From positions 1 through 7,617 of the forward strand of contig JBBQVO010000167.1 in NCBI GenBank assembly GCA_038211505.1: a DNA stretch of 7,617 nt, written 5' to 3'. This stretch comes from JBBQVO01 sp038211505. Lineage in GTDB: Bacteria > Chloroflexota > Dehalococcoidia > DSTF01 > JACRBR01. The notes below the pieces were generated by a model. That model made no database searches, was not told the DNA's origin, and worked only from the letters and a program-made list of their open reading frames with translations. Below, one piece after another: positions 1 to 6,228 of this stretch. A program made the position numbers and the translations under genes. The first letter of the stretch is position 1, and each line of letters starts with the position of its first letter.

Positions 1-1590
1 CGGTGGGAGCTCATACGACGAGAACTCTAGTTTGCCGTCGCGCTCGGCGGTGCGGGCTGTGCCGCCGGGGTAGCGCGCTTCGATATCGGGCAGCAGCCCG
101 AGATAATCATCGAGCAGCACGAACACGGTGAGGCGGGAGCGGTCGAAGACGTCGATCGATCCGTCGAAGCCGCTGAACTCGCTCGAGCGATCGCTGCCGT
201 GCGCGTTGGGTGCGATGAACTGGCGCGTCTCGAGATCGAACGGCGCGCGGTTGCTGTAGAAGAGCACGTTGGCGCCCGACGGCAGATCGCGGATGTACGT
301 GCTCGCCGTCGTCTCCTCGGAGAAATAGATGAGGCGCGGCCAGCCGTCCTTGCGCCACGTCCAGAAGTAGTCGTGCACGGTGATCAGCGTGATCAGCGCG
401 AGAATGCCGACGACAGCTGACATCGCCGGCAAGCGCCAGTTGGCGCGCGTGCCGGACGCGCCGCGCCAGACGGCGGCGAGCGGCAGCGCGGCGATGAACA
501 TCACGAACGGCGCGGCGGCGAGCGGCTGGCGCATGATCGATCCGCGTTGCGGGATCGCGGGCAGCGGAATGATGATCAGGCAGCACAGGGCGGCGATCAC
601 CATTGGCTCGCGGCGCTTCCGGAACGCGACGAAGAGTCCGGCGACGAGCAGCGCGATCGTCGGCGGGTCGAGCATCGGTCGCAGGCCGTTGCCGTCGACG
701 TCGTCGAGGTGTCCGTCCCAGAGATAGGCGCCGGCGAACGTCTTCGCCTGCTCGCCGAGCAGCTGCGCCTTGCCGCTGAAGCCGGCGTCCTTGAACTCTT
801 TCGATCGCGTGACGTCGACCTCGGAGTAGTTGTTGACGTGGAACCAGTAGTAGGAGTCGGGGTTGGCGACGTAGATGATCATCGGCAGCGCGACGATGAA
901 GCCGGTGACGTACATCAGCGCGACGGAGCCGCGCCACCAGCGCCAGCGCTCGCCGCGCTCATGCAGGAACGTGATGATGACGATCGCGACGGTCAGCGCG
1001 ATGACGGCGATCGGGTAGATGTTGTAGGTGTAGAAGCCGAGGCCGAACAGCAGCCCAGCGGCGAAGAACCACCAGCGCTGCCGGCGCTGGATGCCGAGCA
1101 TGAAACAGAGGAGCACCGCGAGCGTGATCGTGCCGTAAGAGATCGACCAGTGCGCGACGCGGCTGTAGAACAGGTGCCAGTACGAGACCGTCAGCAGCGC
1201 CGCGGCGAAGAACGCCTCGGCGCGCCCGATCGAGATGCGCACGACGAGGTAGAGCAGCGGAATCGCGGCGAGCCCGACGAGCGCGAGCGGCAGGCGCATG
1301 GCGAAGGCGGTGTCGCCAAGCGCCCAGATCGACGGCAGCGTGAAGTAGGCGTGGCCCGACGGCTGCCCGAGCACGGCGTGCGTATAAACGCCGATGAAGT
1401 CGCCATGCAGGATCTGATGCGCGTCGGTGCCGAGCTGCGCCTCGTCGCTGTGGACGCCGTAAGGAATGCCGCCGAGCAGCGATAGCCGGATCGCGGCGGC
1501 GCACGCTGTGACGAAGATCAGCAGCGTCACGTCGAGCGCGCGTGGATGCTCGTCGTAGTAGCCGCGCAGCTGGCTGATGCGTGCGATCAC
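1..1590 (-). CDS. GT39/ArnT-like (GT-C) membrane glycosyltransferase, partial (3' end outside window)
   Basis: The frame is open from a GTG at 1590 to the window edge with no stop: 530 residues. It is a polytopic membrane protein. The first hydrophobic segment is at about residues 20-40. It is followed by VHSDEAQLGTDA, in which D49-E50 is the acidic pair expected in the first external loop of GT39/PMT/ArnT-type enzymes. A GQPSGHAYFTLP stretch then occupies the place of the family's usual HPPLYY element. Many further hydrophobic helices run to about residue 400, and a soluble C-terminal part of about 130 residues follows. Enzymes of this family move a sugar from a polyprenyl-phosphate donor to lipid or protein at the outer membrane face; the substrate here cannot be told. 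The GTG overlaps the stop of the upstream gene in a GTGA, which fixes the start and implies translational coupling. No Shine-Dalgarno match is needed or obvious. The full length is probably a little over 530. The family call is good; the specific reaction is unknown. Confidence 0.85.
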   Translation of the reverse strand, partial: MIARISQLRGYYDEHPRALDVTLLIFVTACAAAIRLSLLGGIPYGVHSDEAQLGTDAHQILHGDFIGVYTHAVLGQPSGHAYFTLPSIWALGDTAFAMRLPLALVGLAAIPLLYLVVRISIGRAEAFFAAALLTVSYWHLFYSRVAHWSISYGTITLAVLLCFMLGIQRRQRWWFFAAGLLFGLGFYTYNIYPIAVIALTVAIVIITFLHERGERWRWWRGSVALMYVTGFIVALPMIIYVANPDSYYWFHVNNYSEVDVTRSKEFKDAGFSGKAQLLGEQAKTFAGAYLWDGHLDDVDGNGLRPMLDPPTIALLVAGLFVAFRKRREPMVIAALCCLIIIPLPAIPQRGSIMRQPLAAAPFVMFIAALPLAAVWRGASGTRANWRLPAMSAVVGILALITLITVHDYFWTWRKDGWPRLIYFSEETTASTYIRDLPSGANVLFYSNRAPFDLETRQFIAPNAHGSDRSSEFSGFDGSIDVFDRSRLTVFVLLDDYLGLLPDIEARYPGGTARTAERDGKLEFSSYELPP

Positions 1591-2018
1591 AGATCGAAGG
1601 ATAGGCGCACGCGCGCGTTGTGCGCGGCGGCCCATTCCGTCATGCGCAGCAGATCGCGGAGACGGGCGGCGAGATCGGGCGCGTCGGCCGTTAGTTCGGC
1701 GATGCGCTCATCGTCCGACTCCAACGCTTCGATGACGTCGGCGATGTTTGCGGCGAGCGGCGCGGCATCCTGCCAGACGCGCTCCAGTTCGATCGCGTCC
1801 TCCTCAACTTCGACGTTGCGATCGGCGAACGTCGTCAGCGGCGTCATGTTGATCTTGCGCTCCCCTCGCAACAGCAGCGCGAACTGCGACAGCGGGTGCA
1901 GCGAACCGTAGCGCGTGGAGAACGCGAGCGAGAGAAAATGCACAACCACGTCATTCGCTCCGCCAAACTCCACCGGACATGGCTCGCCGGCATCAGTTTC
2001 GAAGTACAGGCGCGACAT
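1587..2018 (-). CDS. Uncharacterised acidic 143-residue protein, coupled to the glycosyltransferase gene
   Basis: I do not recognise the family. The ORF begins at the ATG giving MSRLYFETDAGEP and ends in RVRLSFDL. The same frame stays open upstream to about 2207, but that extension is translated repeat DNA, so the ATG at 2018 is preferred. The N-terminal half (residues 1-70) looks like a mixed alpha/beta fold with a hydrophobic VVVHFLSLAF stretch. Residues 71-130 are acidic and likely helical, rich in Glu, Asp and Ala. There is no signal peptide, and the one Cys (C14) gives no metal motif. The stop codon overlaps the GTG of the glycosyltransferase gene by four bases, so the two proteins are probably made together; no functional link is shown. 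No Shine-Dalgarno is visible, and a TACTAT sits six bases before the ATG, which would fit a leaderless transcript. That the ORF is coding is likely from its amino-acid composition and the tight overlap. Confidence 0.7.
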   Translation of the reverse strand: MSRLYFETDAGEPCPVEFGGANDVVVHFLSLAFSTRYGSLHPLSQFALLLRGERKINMTPLTTFADRNVEVEEDAIELERVWQDAAPLAANIADVIEALESDDERIAELTADAPDLAARLRDLLRMTEWAAAHNARVRLSFDL

Positions 2019-2024
2019 GCGCGC

Positions 2025-2030
2025 ATAGTA
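2025..2030 (-). promoter_or_regulatory. Possible -10 element (TACTAT) for the minus-strand gene pair
   Basis: On the minus strand TACTAT ends six bases before the ATG at 2018. A sigma-70-type -10 here would put the transcription start at or next to the ATG, giving a leaderless message. This agrees with the lack of a Shine-Dalgarno. No convincing -35 is seen at 16-18 bp upstream, so this is a weak call. Confidence 0.3.
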
Positions 2031-2066
2031 GCAGTCGTTGTTGCGGCGTTCTGCGGGTTTTGGGGC

Positions 2067-2097
2067 GATGTTGGATGTTGGATGTTCGAGGTTCGAG
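2067..2097 (-). repeat. Degenerate 7-bp tandem repeat (GATGTTG-type)
   Basis: Four heptamers stand head to tail: GATGTTG twice, then GATGTTC and GAGGTTC, followed by a partial GAG. Read on the minus strand the units are CAACATC, CAACATC, GAACATC and GAACCTC, with AAC at unit positions 2-4. Similar period-7 blocks with an AAC core occur in other gaps of this window. Confidence 0.75.
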
Positions 2098-2309
2098 GGG
2101 TGCGGAGTGAACAGTGGGTGGTCAGAGGTACGGCGACGGCGCATCTGCAGCGGGACGTCTATGGCACTGCAGTCTTGGTGACATCGGAGAGATACCACCC
2201 AGGGCACCTGCGGTTCTTCACTGCGTTCAGAATGACCGTCGTGATCGCGAAGTGCGCGTTATTGCGGCGAGGTGCGCGGACGAAGACGGCCCGTCGAATG
2301 CGGAGGCGC

Positions 2310-2315
2310 TATACT
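2310..2315 (+). promoter_or_regulatory. Possible -10 element (TATACT) for the M16 peptidase gene
   Basis: TATACT lies 44 bp before the TTG start and matches the sigma-70 -10 consensus at five of six bases. It would give an untranslated leader of roughly 38 nt carrying the AAAGGAAG ribosome site. No good -35 lies at normal spacing. Confidence 0.35.
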
Positions 2316-2346
2316 GCGTGCGCACGATCTCCCCCCAATCCGCCTG

Positions 2347-2354
2347 AAAGGAAG
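2347..2354 (+). promoter_or_regulatory. Ribosome binding site that sets the TTG start of the M16 gene
   Basis: AAAGGAAG ends five bases before the TTG at 2360. The first conserved family residues (LANGLRVV) begin only ten codons downstream and no in-frame ATG lies between, so this site is the main support for the TTG start. Confidence 0.65.
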
Positions 2355-2359
2355 CTGCA

Positions 2360-3637
2360 TTGGCCATTGAATGGCAGGTATCTACGCTCGCGAACGGGCT
2401 GCGCGTCGTCACGACGCCGATCCCGACGGCGCAGTCGGTCAGCGTCAACATCTTCGTCGGCGTCGGCTCGCGCGGCGAGACGCCGCGCACGAACGGTGTT
2501 TCGCACTATATGGAGCATCTGCTCTTCAAAGGCACCGAGAAGCGGCCCGATGCGACGACGATCGCCGAGGCGATCGAAGGCGCCGGCGGCGTGCTCAACG
2601 CGTACACGTCGAAGGAGTTGACCTGCTACTGGAACCAGGTGCCGTTCGACAAGCTGGCGCTGGCGCTCGATGTGCTTGCCGACATGTACCAGCATTCGGT
2701 GCTGGCGCAGGATGAGATCGAGCGCGAGCGGACGGTCGTGCAGCAGGAGATCCGGCGGGCGTTCGATCAGCCGGGCGCCTGGGCGTCGGAGCTGCTTTCG
2801 CGCGCGACCTACGGCGATCAGCCGATCGGCTGGCCGATCGCGGGCACGCTCGAGACGGTGGAGGCGATGCAGCGCGATGACTTCGTCGATCACGTCGCGA
2901 CGTGGTACGTGCCATCGAACAGCGTGCTCAGCGTCTCCGGCAACACGACGCACGCGGAGGTGATGCAACTCGCCGAGAAGACGATGGGCGGCATGCGCGA
3001 CCACATCGTGCCGAAGCAGGCCGCCGCCGAGCACAAATTCGCCGACGAGCGCGTGGTCGTCGAGACGCGCGAGATCGCCCAGTGCAACATGGGCATCGCG
3101 CTGCATGCGATACCGCGCAAGGATCCCGATCGCTATCCGCTGAAGGTGATGAACACGATCCTCGGCCGCGGCATGAGCTCGCGGCTCTTTCAGGAAGTTC
3201 GTGAGAAGCGCGGGCTCGCCTACTCCGTCGGCTCCGGCGTGTCGCGCTACAACGATATCGGCACGATGAGCATCAGCGCCGGCGTCACGCTGGAGCACCT
3301 CAACGAGGCGACGAGCGTCATCCGCGACGAGCTCTTCAAGCTGTGCGATGACGTCGTATCCGAAGACGAGATCACGAAGGCGCGCGACTTCTCGATCGGC
3401 AACTTTCGCCTCGGGCTGGAGTCGACGATGGCGCTCGCGCAGCGCGCCGGCGAGGCGCTGCTGATGACGGGCGAGATCGAGCCGATCGAAGACGTCGTCG
3501 CCGGCATCGGCGGCGTCACGCCCGCTGACGTGCAGCGCGTAGCGCAGCGCATATTCGGTCCGCGCCAGTTCTCGATGGCGGTCGTCGGGCCCGGCGGGGA
3601 CGTCGATAAGCTGCGGTCGATTCTGGATGCGGCGTAG
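2360..3637 (+). CDS. M16B family zinc metallopeptidase (processing-peptidase-like)
   Basis: 425 residues, the usual length of bacterial M16B proteins such as YmxG/PqqL-type and mitochondrial processing peptidase beta relatives. The inverted zinc motif HxxEH is complete: H49, E52 and H53 in SHYMEHLLFKGT. The third ligand E130 lies in VVQQEI, exactly 76 residues after H53 as the family requires. E52 is the catalytic base. The C-terminal half-domain carries the conserved GRGMSSRLFQEVREKRGLAYS (about 269-289), whose Arg and Tyr help bind substrate. The active and inactive-type halves together form the clam-shell that degrades peptides or trims precursors; the substrate is unknown. There is no signal peptide, so the enzyme is probably cytoplasmic. 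The TTG start follows a good Shine-Dalgarno. The gene is alone on its strand here, with a highly structured inverted-repeat region just after its stop. The complete zinc site argues for an active protease. Confidence 0.95.
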   Translation: MAIEWQVSTLANGLRVVTTPIPTAQSVSVNIFVGVGSRGETPRTNGVSHYMEHLLFKGTEKRPDATTIAEAIEGAGGVLNAYTSKELTCYWNQVPFDKLALALDVLADMYQHSVLAQDEIERERTVVQQEIRRAFDQPGAWASELLSRATYGDQPIGWPIAGTLETVEAMQRDDFVDHVATWYVPSNSVLSVSGNTTHAEVMQLAEKTMGGMRDHIVPKQAAAEHKFADERVVVETREIAQCNMGIALHAIPRKDPDRYPLKVMNTILGRGMSSRLFQEVREKRGLAYSVGSGVSRYNDIGTMSISAGVTLEHLNEATSVIRDELFKLCDDVVSEDEITKARDFSIGNFRLGLESTMALAQRAGEALLMTGEIEPIEDVVAGIGGVTPADVQRVAQRIFGPRQFSMAVVGPGGDVDKLRSILDAA

Positions 3638-3684
3638 GGCGTGGGTTGTTGCGCACGACGAGCCCTCACCCCGGCCTTCGGCCA

Positions 3685-3710
3685 CCCCTCTCCCACTAGG
3701 GGGAGAGGGG
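3685..3710 (+). terminator. Strong hairpin in the left repeat arm, possible terminator of the M16 transcript
   Basis: CCCCTCTCCC pairs perfectly with GGGAGAGGGG over ten base pairs around a six-base loop, 48 bp after the M16 stop. There is no T-run, so it is not a standard Rho-independent terminator. It could still stall transcription or protect the 3' end of the mRNA. Confidence 0.4.
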
Positions 3711-3737
3711 ACTCGTGCGAAGAATGAGGCGAGTTCA

Positions 3738-3759
3738 GACACTTCCGCTCGGAAGTGTC
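3738..3759 (+). other. Perfect 9-bp hairpin in the core of the 213-bp element
   Basis: GACACTTCC and GGAAGTGTC flank a GCTC loop. It sits centrally between the 52-bp arms. No T-run follows; a purely structural role within the repeat element is the simplest reading. Confidence 0.6.
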
Positions 3760-3906
3760 GTAGTCAGGCAAGACCTCGTGGCCTGACAGGTCACACGACT
3801 TTGGCCACGAATCGCCGAGCGGTCCCCCTCGCCCCTTGAGGGAGAGGGGTGGCCGAAGGCCGGGGTGAGGGCTCGCCGGACGCGACTAATCTCTCCTTAT
3901 TCGACG

Positions 3907-3941
3907 CCAATCCCAACCCACGACTCACAACGCACTACACT
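3907..3941 (+). repeat. Degenerate period-7 repeat before the Nudix gene
   Basis: Five successive heptamers start at 3907, including CAACCCA, CGACTCA and CAACGCA. Position 3 is A in all five and position 4 is C in four, with C at position 1 throughout. The block ends seven bases before the Nudix ATG and leaves no room for a standard Shine-Dalgarno. The copies are weak individually. Confidence 0.5.
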
Positions 3942-3947
3942 CCTCCT

Positions 3948-4439
3948 ATGCAACGCCACTTCACCGTCTCCGGGTTCGTTGTCGAAGATCACCGCACTCT
4001 GCTGCACTGGCATCGGAAGCTGCAGTTGTGGTTGCCGCCTGGCGGGCACATTGAGCGTGATGAGGATCCGATCGAGGCGGTGAAGCGCGAGGTGCTGGAG
4101 GAGACGGGGATCACGGCCGACGTCGTGCCGTCGGCGGGGACGATGCTGGCGTTCTCGAACATCCCGCAGCTGCCGCCGCCGCTCGCGATCATCGTCGCGG
4201 ATGTTGCCGAGGGGCCGCATCAGCACATCGATATGAGCTATGCGCTGCGGCCCCGCGCCGGCGTCCCGAACATCGCGCCGGAGAAGGATCACGGCTTCAT
4301 CTGGGTGAGCGAGCAGCAACTGCGGACGAACGAGCATCTGCAACTGTCGTCCTGCGGCGTCGATCTGCCGCCGTCTGAGGATGTGAGGGTGATCGGCCTG
4401 CGGGCGATCGAGCTCTTGCGGACCCAAGCGGGGTCATAG
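3948..4439 (+). CDS. Nudix hydrolase
   Basis: 163 residues with a perfect Nudix box GX5EX7REUXEEXGU at residues 33-55: G33, E39, then REVLEETGI at 47-55. The box glutamates bind the metal used to cut a nucleoside diphosphate linked to a second group. Just before it, LWLPPGGHI is the usual lead-in. The substrate cannot be read from the sequence; the C-terminal part (about 85-150, with HQHIDMSYALRP and GFIWVSEQQL) is typical of MutT-like cytoplasmic members. The ATG at 3948 is chosen because MQRHFTVSGFVV starts the fold directly. The frame is open back to 3849, but that stretch (MAEGRGEG...) is the translated repeat arm. No good ribosome site precedes the ATG; TCCTCCT stands there, which is pyrimidine-rich and not Shine-Dalgarno-like. 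The gene may therefore depend on a leaderless or weak start. Confidence 0.93.
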   Translation: MQRHFTVSGFVVEDHRTLLHWHRKLQLWLPPGGHIERDEDPIEAVKREVLEETGITADVVPSAGTMLAFSNIPQLPPPLAIIVADVAEGPHQHIDMSYALRPRAGVPNIAPEKDHGFIWVSEQQLRTNEHLQLSSCGVDLPPSEDVRVIGLRAIELLRTQAGS

Positions 4440-4450
4440 CGGCGCGTCAG

Positions 4451-4489
4451 CAACCCCCCAACGACCAACCCCTAACGGCGACTAACCCC
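4451..4489 (+). repeat. Degenerate period-7 repeat after the Nudix gene
   Basis: Units such as CAACCCC (4451), CAACGAC (4459), CAACCCC (4466), TAACGGC (4473) and TAACCCC (4483) share AAC at positions 2-4. The phase slips by one base after the first unit and by three before the last. It belongs with the other AAC-core blocks of this window. Confidence 0.55.
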
Positions 4490-4500
4490 CAAACGCCGTT
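4474..4500 (+). terminator. Possible weak terminator downstream of the Nudix gene
   Basis: AACGGCG (4474-4480) pairs with CGCCGTT (4494-4500) over seven base pairs with a 13-nt loop, followed by TGTCTACTCT, which is only modestly T-rich. The position, 35 bp after the Nudix stop and before the atp promoter, is right for a terminator, but the tail is poor. Confidence 0.35.
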
Positions 4501-4574
4501 TGTCTACTCTAATGCTTGTTCTGGCGGGGGCGAGCGAGCATACTGCACCGCGCGGCGGGGTGGCGGTGGTTTTG

Positions 4575-4619
4575 GCGTTCGTGAAAAAAAGCACGTTGAC
4601 CGTTCTCGAGCGTTCGTGA
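4575..4619 (+). repeat. Perfect 10-bp direct repeat in the atp promoter region
   Basis: GCGTTCGTGA occurs at 4575-4584 and again at 4610-4619, starts exactly 35 bp apart. The first copy is upstream of the -35 hexamer and the second abuts the -10. The spacing would place two bound proteins at similar but not identical helix faces. It may be an operator or chance. Confidence 0.5.
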
Positions 4620-4625
4620 TAATAT
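4596..4625 (+). promoter_or_regulatory. Sigma-70-type promoter of the ATP synthase operon
   Basis: TTGACC (4596-4601) matches the -35 consensus at five of six bases. TAATAT (4620-4625) follows after 18 bp; GATAAT (4618-4623) with 16 bp is an alternative -10. An A7 tract lies at 4584-4590 just upstream of the -35, like part of an UP element. The transcription start would be near 4632, giving a leader of about 28 nt that ends in the GGAGG (4651-4655) of atpZ. It is the best promoter match in the window. Confidence 0.7.
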
Positions 4626-4659
4626 TCTCAAAGTTCCGGGGGAGTGCTGCGGAGGCGTC

Positions 4660-4905
4660 ATGCGCCTGACCCCGGCGGTTCAACTTCTAGGCTTAGGCTC
4701 GTACATCGCGGTGTGTATCGCTGGCGGCACGATCGGCGGATATTTCCTCGATGGGTGGCTCGGGACAGGCAAACTACTGACGCTGGGCGGATTGGGACTG
4801 GGACTCGTGGCCGCGTTTTATGGCGGTTATCGCATGCTGATGGACACGATCAGCGACATCAACAAGTGGTCAGCGCGCGAGGCGCAGAGGCAGCAGAAGA
4901 AGTAG
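4660..4905 (+). CDS. atpZ: AtpZ/AtpI-like accessory protein of ATP synthase (ATPase_gene1 family)
   Basis: 81 residues with two membrane helices, about 8-29 and 38-60, joined by the family's GGYFLDGWLG turn with D31. A short charged C-terminal tail (SAREAQRQQKK) follows. The helix-turn-helix hairpin with a conserved LD in the turn matches the ATPase_gene1/AtpZ family. These proteins are encoded at the front of atp operons and have been tied to Mg2+/Ca2+ transport and to c-ring assembly together with AtpI. A separate longer AtpI (about 120 residues, four helices) is not present before atpB here. The start is the ATG four bases after GGAGG, directly downstream of the operon promoter. The stop lies one base before the GTG of atpB. 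Confidence 0.85.
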   Translation: MRLTPAVQLLGLGSYIAVCIAGGTIGGYFLDGWLGTGKLLTLGGLGLGLVAAFYGGYRMLMDTISDINKWSAREAQRQQKK

Positions 4906-4906
4906 C

Positions 4907-6211
4907 GTGAAGAACCCGAAAACGCTGGCTATCGTCATCGGCGCGCTTGCGCTGCTCGTCGTCGGCTTCCTCTTCTTCAAGGGGCCGAAGCCGATCATCG
5001 AGATCAAGGCCGAGACGATCACGGACATCGGCCCGTTTCCGCTCGTCAACACGTACGTGACGTCGTTGATGGTGGTCGTCGTGCTGATCATCGTCGCGTT
5101 CCTGGCGACGCGGAAGATCAACATCGTGCCGTCGGGCTTGCAGAACGTCGTCGAAGCCGTCATGGAGGCGATGTACAACATCTGCATCAGCACGGCGGGC
5201 GAGAAGAACGGCCGCCGCTTCTTCCCGGTCGTGATGACGATCTTTACGTTTATCTGGATCGCCAACTGGATGGCGCTGCTGCCGTTCTTCAACGCGATCG
5301 GCGTCGTCGAGAAGGTCAACGCGGACGACTTCAAGTCGACGGCGGTGATCTTCAGCCAGAGCGGCAGCCTCAACCTGATCAACCTCAACGACAAGGCCGT
5401 CGACTTCGACAAAGACGCGATCAAGGCGACGTGCTCGCAGTATTCGACGCCGCCGGTCGGCGCTCCCGCGGCGGAGTTCGATGCGAAGCTCGCGAGCTGC
5501 ACGAAGGGTCAGCGCGCCCTCGCGATCGCGGCGAAGCTCGACGGCATGCATGCGCCGGACACAGGCGAGAAGAGCGCGAGCGGCGAGAAGCTGACGAAGA
5601 CACAGCAGTCGGACGCCCGCATCAGAGCCGCGTGCGGCGCCGGGTCGCCGGGCGATGAGGCGTACGACGAGTGCCTCGTCAAAGCGTCCGAAAATTCGAT
5701 CGTGACGCTGAACGACGGTGGCAAACAGCTCGGCGTGCTGGTGCCGTTCTTCCGCAGCATGAACACGGACATCAACTCGCCGCTGTCGATCGCGATCATG
5801 GCGATGATCTTCATCGAGTTCTGGGGGATCACGACGCTCGGCGTGTTCAAGTACGCCGCGAAGTTCTTCAACATCAGCAGCCCGATCGCGTTCTTCGTTG
5901 GCATCCTGGAGTTCATCGCGGAGCTGGCGCGGATCATCAGCTTCACGTTCCGGCTCTTTGGAAATATGCTGGCGGGCGAGATCCTGCTGTTGGTGATGAC
6001 GTTCCTGATGCCGTTTTTGGTGGCGTTGCCGTTCTACGGACTGGAGACGTTCGTCGGGATCATCCAGGCGTTCGTGTTCGCGATGCTGACGCTGGTGTTC
6101 GCCGTGCTGGCGGTGAGCTCGCACGATGATCACGAAGATCACGGCATCGAAGAGCCGGGCGCGGTGCACATCGAGAACATTCCGGCGGGCATCGAGGCGC
6201 CGGCGCACTAG
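4907..6211 (+). CDS. atpB: ATP synthase F0 subunit a with an enlarged, Cys-containing external loop
   Basis: 434 residues, against about 240-310 in most bacteria. Subunit a forms the two proton half-channels beside the c-ring. The conserved core is complete: FTFRLFGNMLAGEILLLV carries the essential R349 (E. coli R210) and E358 (E219), and IIQAFVFAMLTLVF carries Q387 (Q252). An extra N-terminal hydrophobic segment lies at about 7-24; canonical helices follow at about 48-67, 110-134, 291-314, 325-375 and 380-404. Between TM2 (ending in FIWIANWMALLPFF) and the TDINSPLSIAI helix there is a hydrophilic loop of about 150 residues (135-288) with C176, C198, C243 and C256, where E. coli has a loop of about 20. 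In the known topology this loop faces away from the cytoplasm. The C-terminus is a His/Asp/Glu-rich tail (SSHDDHEDHGIEEPG). The GTG start, one base after atpZ, implies coupled translation. No frameshift or stop interrupts the insertion. Confidence 0.95.
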   Translation: MKNPKTLAIVIGALALLVVGFLFFKGPKPIIEIKAETITDIGPFPLVNTYVTSLMVVVVLIIVAFLATRKINIVPSGLQNVVEAVMEAMYNICISTAGEKNGRRFFPVVMTIFTFIWIANWMALLPFFNAIGVVEKVNADDFKSTAVIFSQSGSLNLINLNDKAVDFDKDAIKATCSQYSTPPVGAPAAEFDAKLASCTKGQRALAIAAKLDGMHAPDTGEKSASGEKLTKTQQSDARIRAACGAGSPGDEAYDECLVKASENSIVTLNDGGKQLGVLVPFFRSMNTDINSPLSIAIMAMIFIEFWGITTLGVFKYAAKFFNISSPIAFFVGILEFIAELARIISFTFRLFGNMLAGEILLLVMTFLMPFLVALPFYGLETFVGIIQAFVFAMLTLVFAVLAVSSHDDHEDHGIEEPGAVHIENIPAGIEAPAH

Positions 6212-6228
6212 GACGCGCGCAGAGTACG

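Larger units (their letters stand above)
2019..2359. other. Divergent intergenic region, 341 bp, no gene seen
   Basis: This gap separates the minus-strand pair from the plus-strand M16 gene, so it must hold both promoters. It contains a 7-bp tandem repeat (2067-2097), two CTGCAG sites, and a segment at about 2214-2236 (TTCTTCACTGCGTTCAGAAT). That segment resembles short dispersed intergenic repeats seen in many GC-rich environmental genomes; the resemblance is from memory. No ORF here has convincing protein character. Confidence 0.6.
3661..3873. repeat. 213-bp composite element: two 52-bp inverted repeats around a hairpin-rich core
   Basis: The left arm (3661-3712) and the reverse complement of the right arm (3822-3873) agree at 46 of 52 bases, the first 34 being identical. 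Each arm begins AGCCCTCACCCCGGCC, contains GGCCTTCGGCC, and carries its own hairpin. The 109-bp core has more stems: GACACTTCC/GGAAGTGTC (3738-3759), GTCAGGC/GCCTGAC (3763-3769 with 3781-3787) and, competing with it, CGTGGCC/GGCCACG (3777-3783 with 3803-3809). The layout resembles REP/BIME-type intergenic elements or a small non-autonomous MITE. No transposase is present and no target-site duplication was recognised. CCCTCACCCC...CCCTCTCCC-like repeats occur between genes in many bacteria, by general knowledge. Confidence 0.8.
3638..3947. other. Intergenic region between M16 and Nudix genes, 310 bp, filled with inverted and tandem repeats
   Basis: The gap contains no gene. It holds the 52-bp inverted repeats (3661-3712 and 3822-3873), the hairpins between them, and a period-7 block (3907-3941) directly before the Nudix start. 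An open frame running into the Nudix gene from 3849 is only the translated right-hand repeat arm. Confidence 0.75.

Noticed and set aside
547..1485. Long plus-strand frame of 312 codons opposite the glycosyltransferase gene
   Set aside because: Its product is a low-complexity mix of Asp, Glu, Arg and Val without any fold signature. The opposite strand encodes a coherent membrane protein with the GT39 DE motif over the same bases.
2019..2207. Upstream extension of the small minus-strand protein to 206 residues
   Set aside because: The added residues come from the heptamer repeat and other non-coding DNA; composition changes sharply at the ATG at 2018.
2180..2215. Minus-strand similarity to the T-box motif (GGGTGGTATC)
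   Set aside because: Only the GGGTGGTA part matches; the following ACCGCG-type bases, the specifier stem and a terminator are missing. The downstream gene is not an aminoacyl-tRNA synthetase or amino-acid gene.
2309..3742. Minus-strand frame of 477 codons across the M16 gene
   Set aside because: It is Arg/His/Asp-rich antisense of a peptidase with a complete zinc site, and its N-terminal part is translated repeat DNA.
3849..3947. 33-residue N-terminal extension of the Nudix protein
   Set aside because: It is the translation of the right arm of the 213-bp element (AEGRGEG...). The same peptide appears in a false frame at the left arm, and the Nudix fold begins right after the ATG at 3948.
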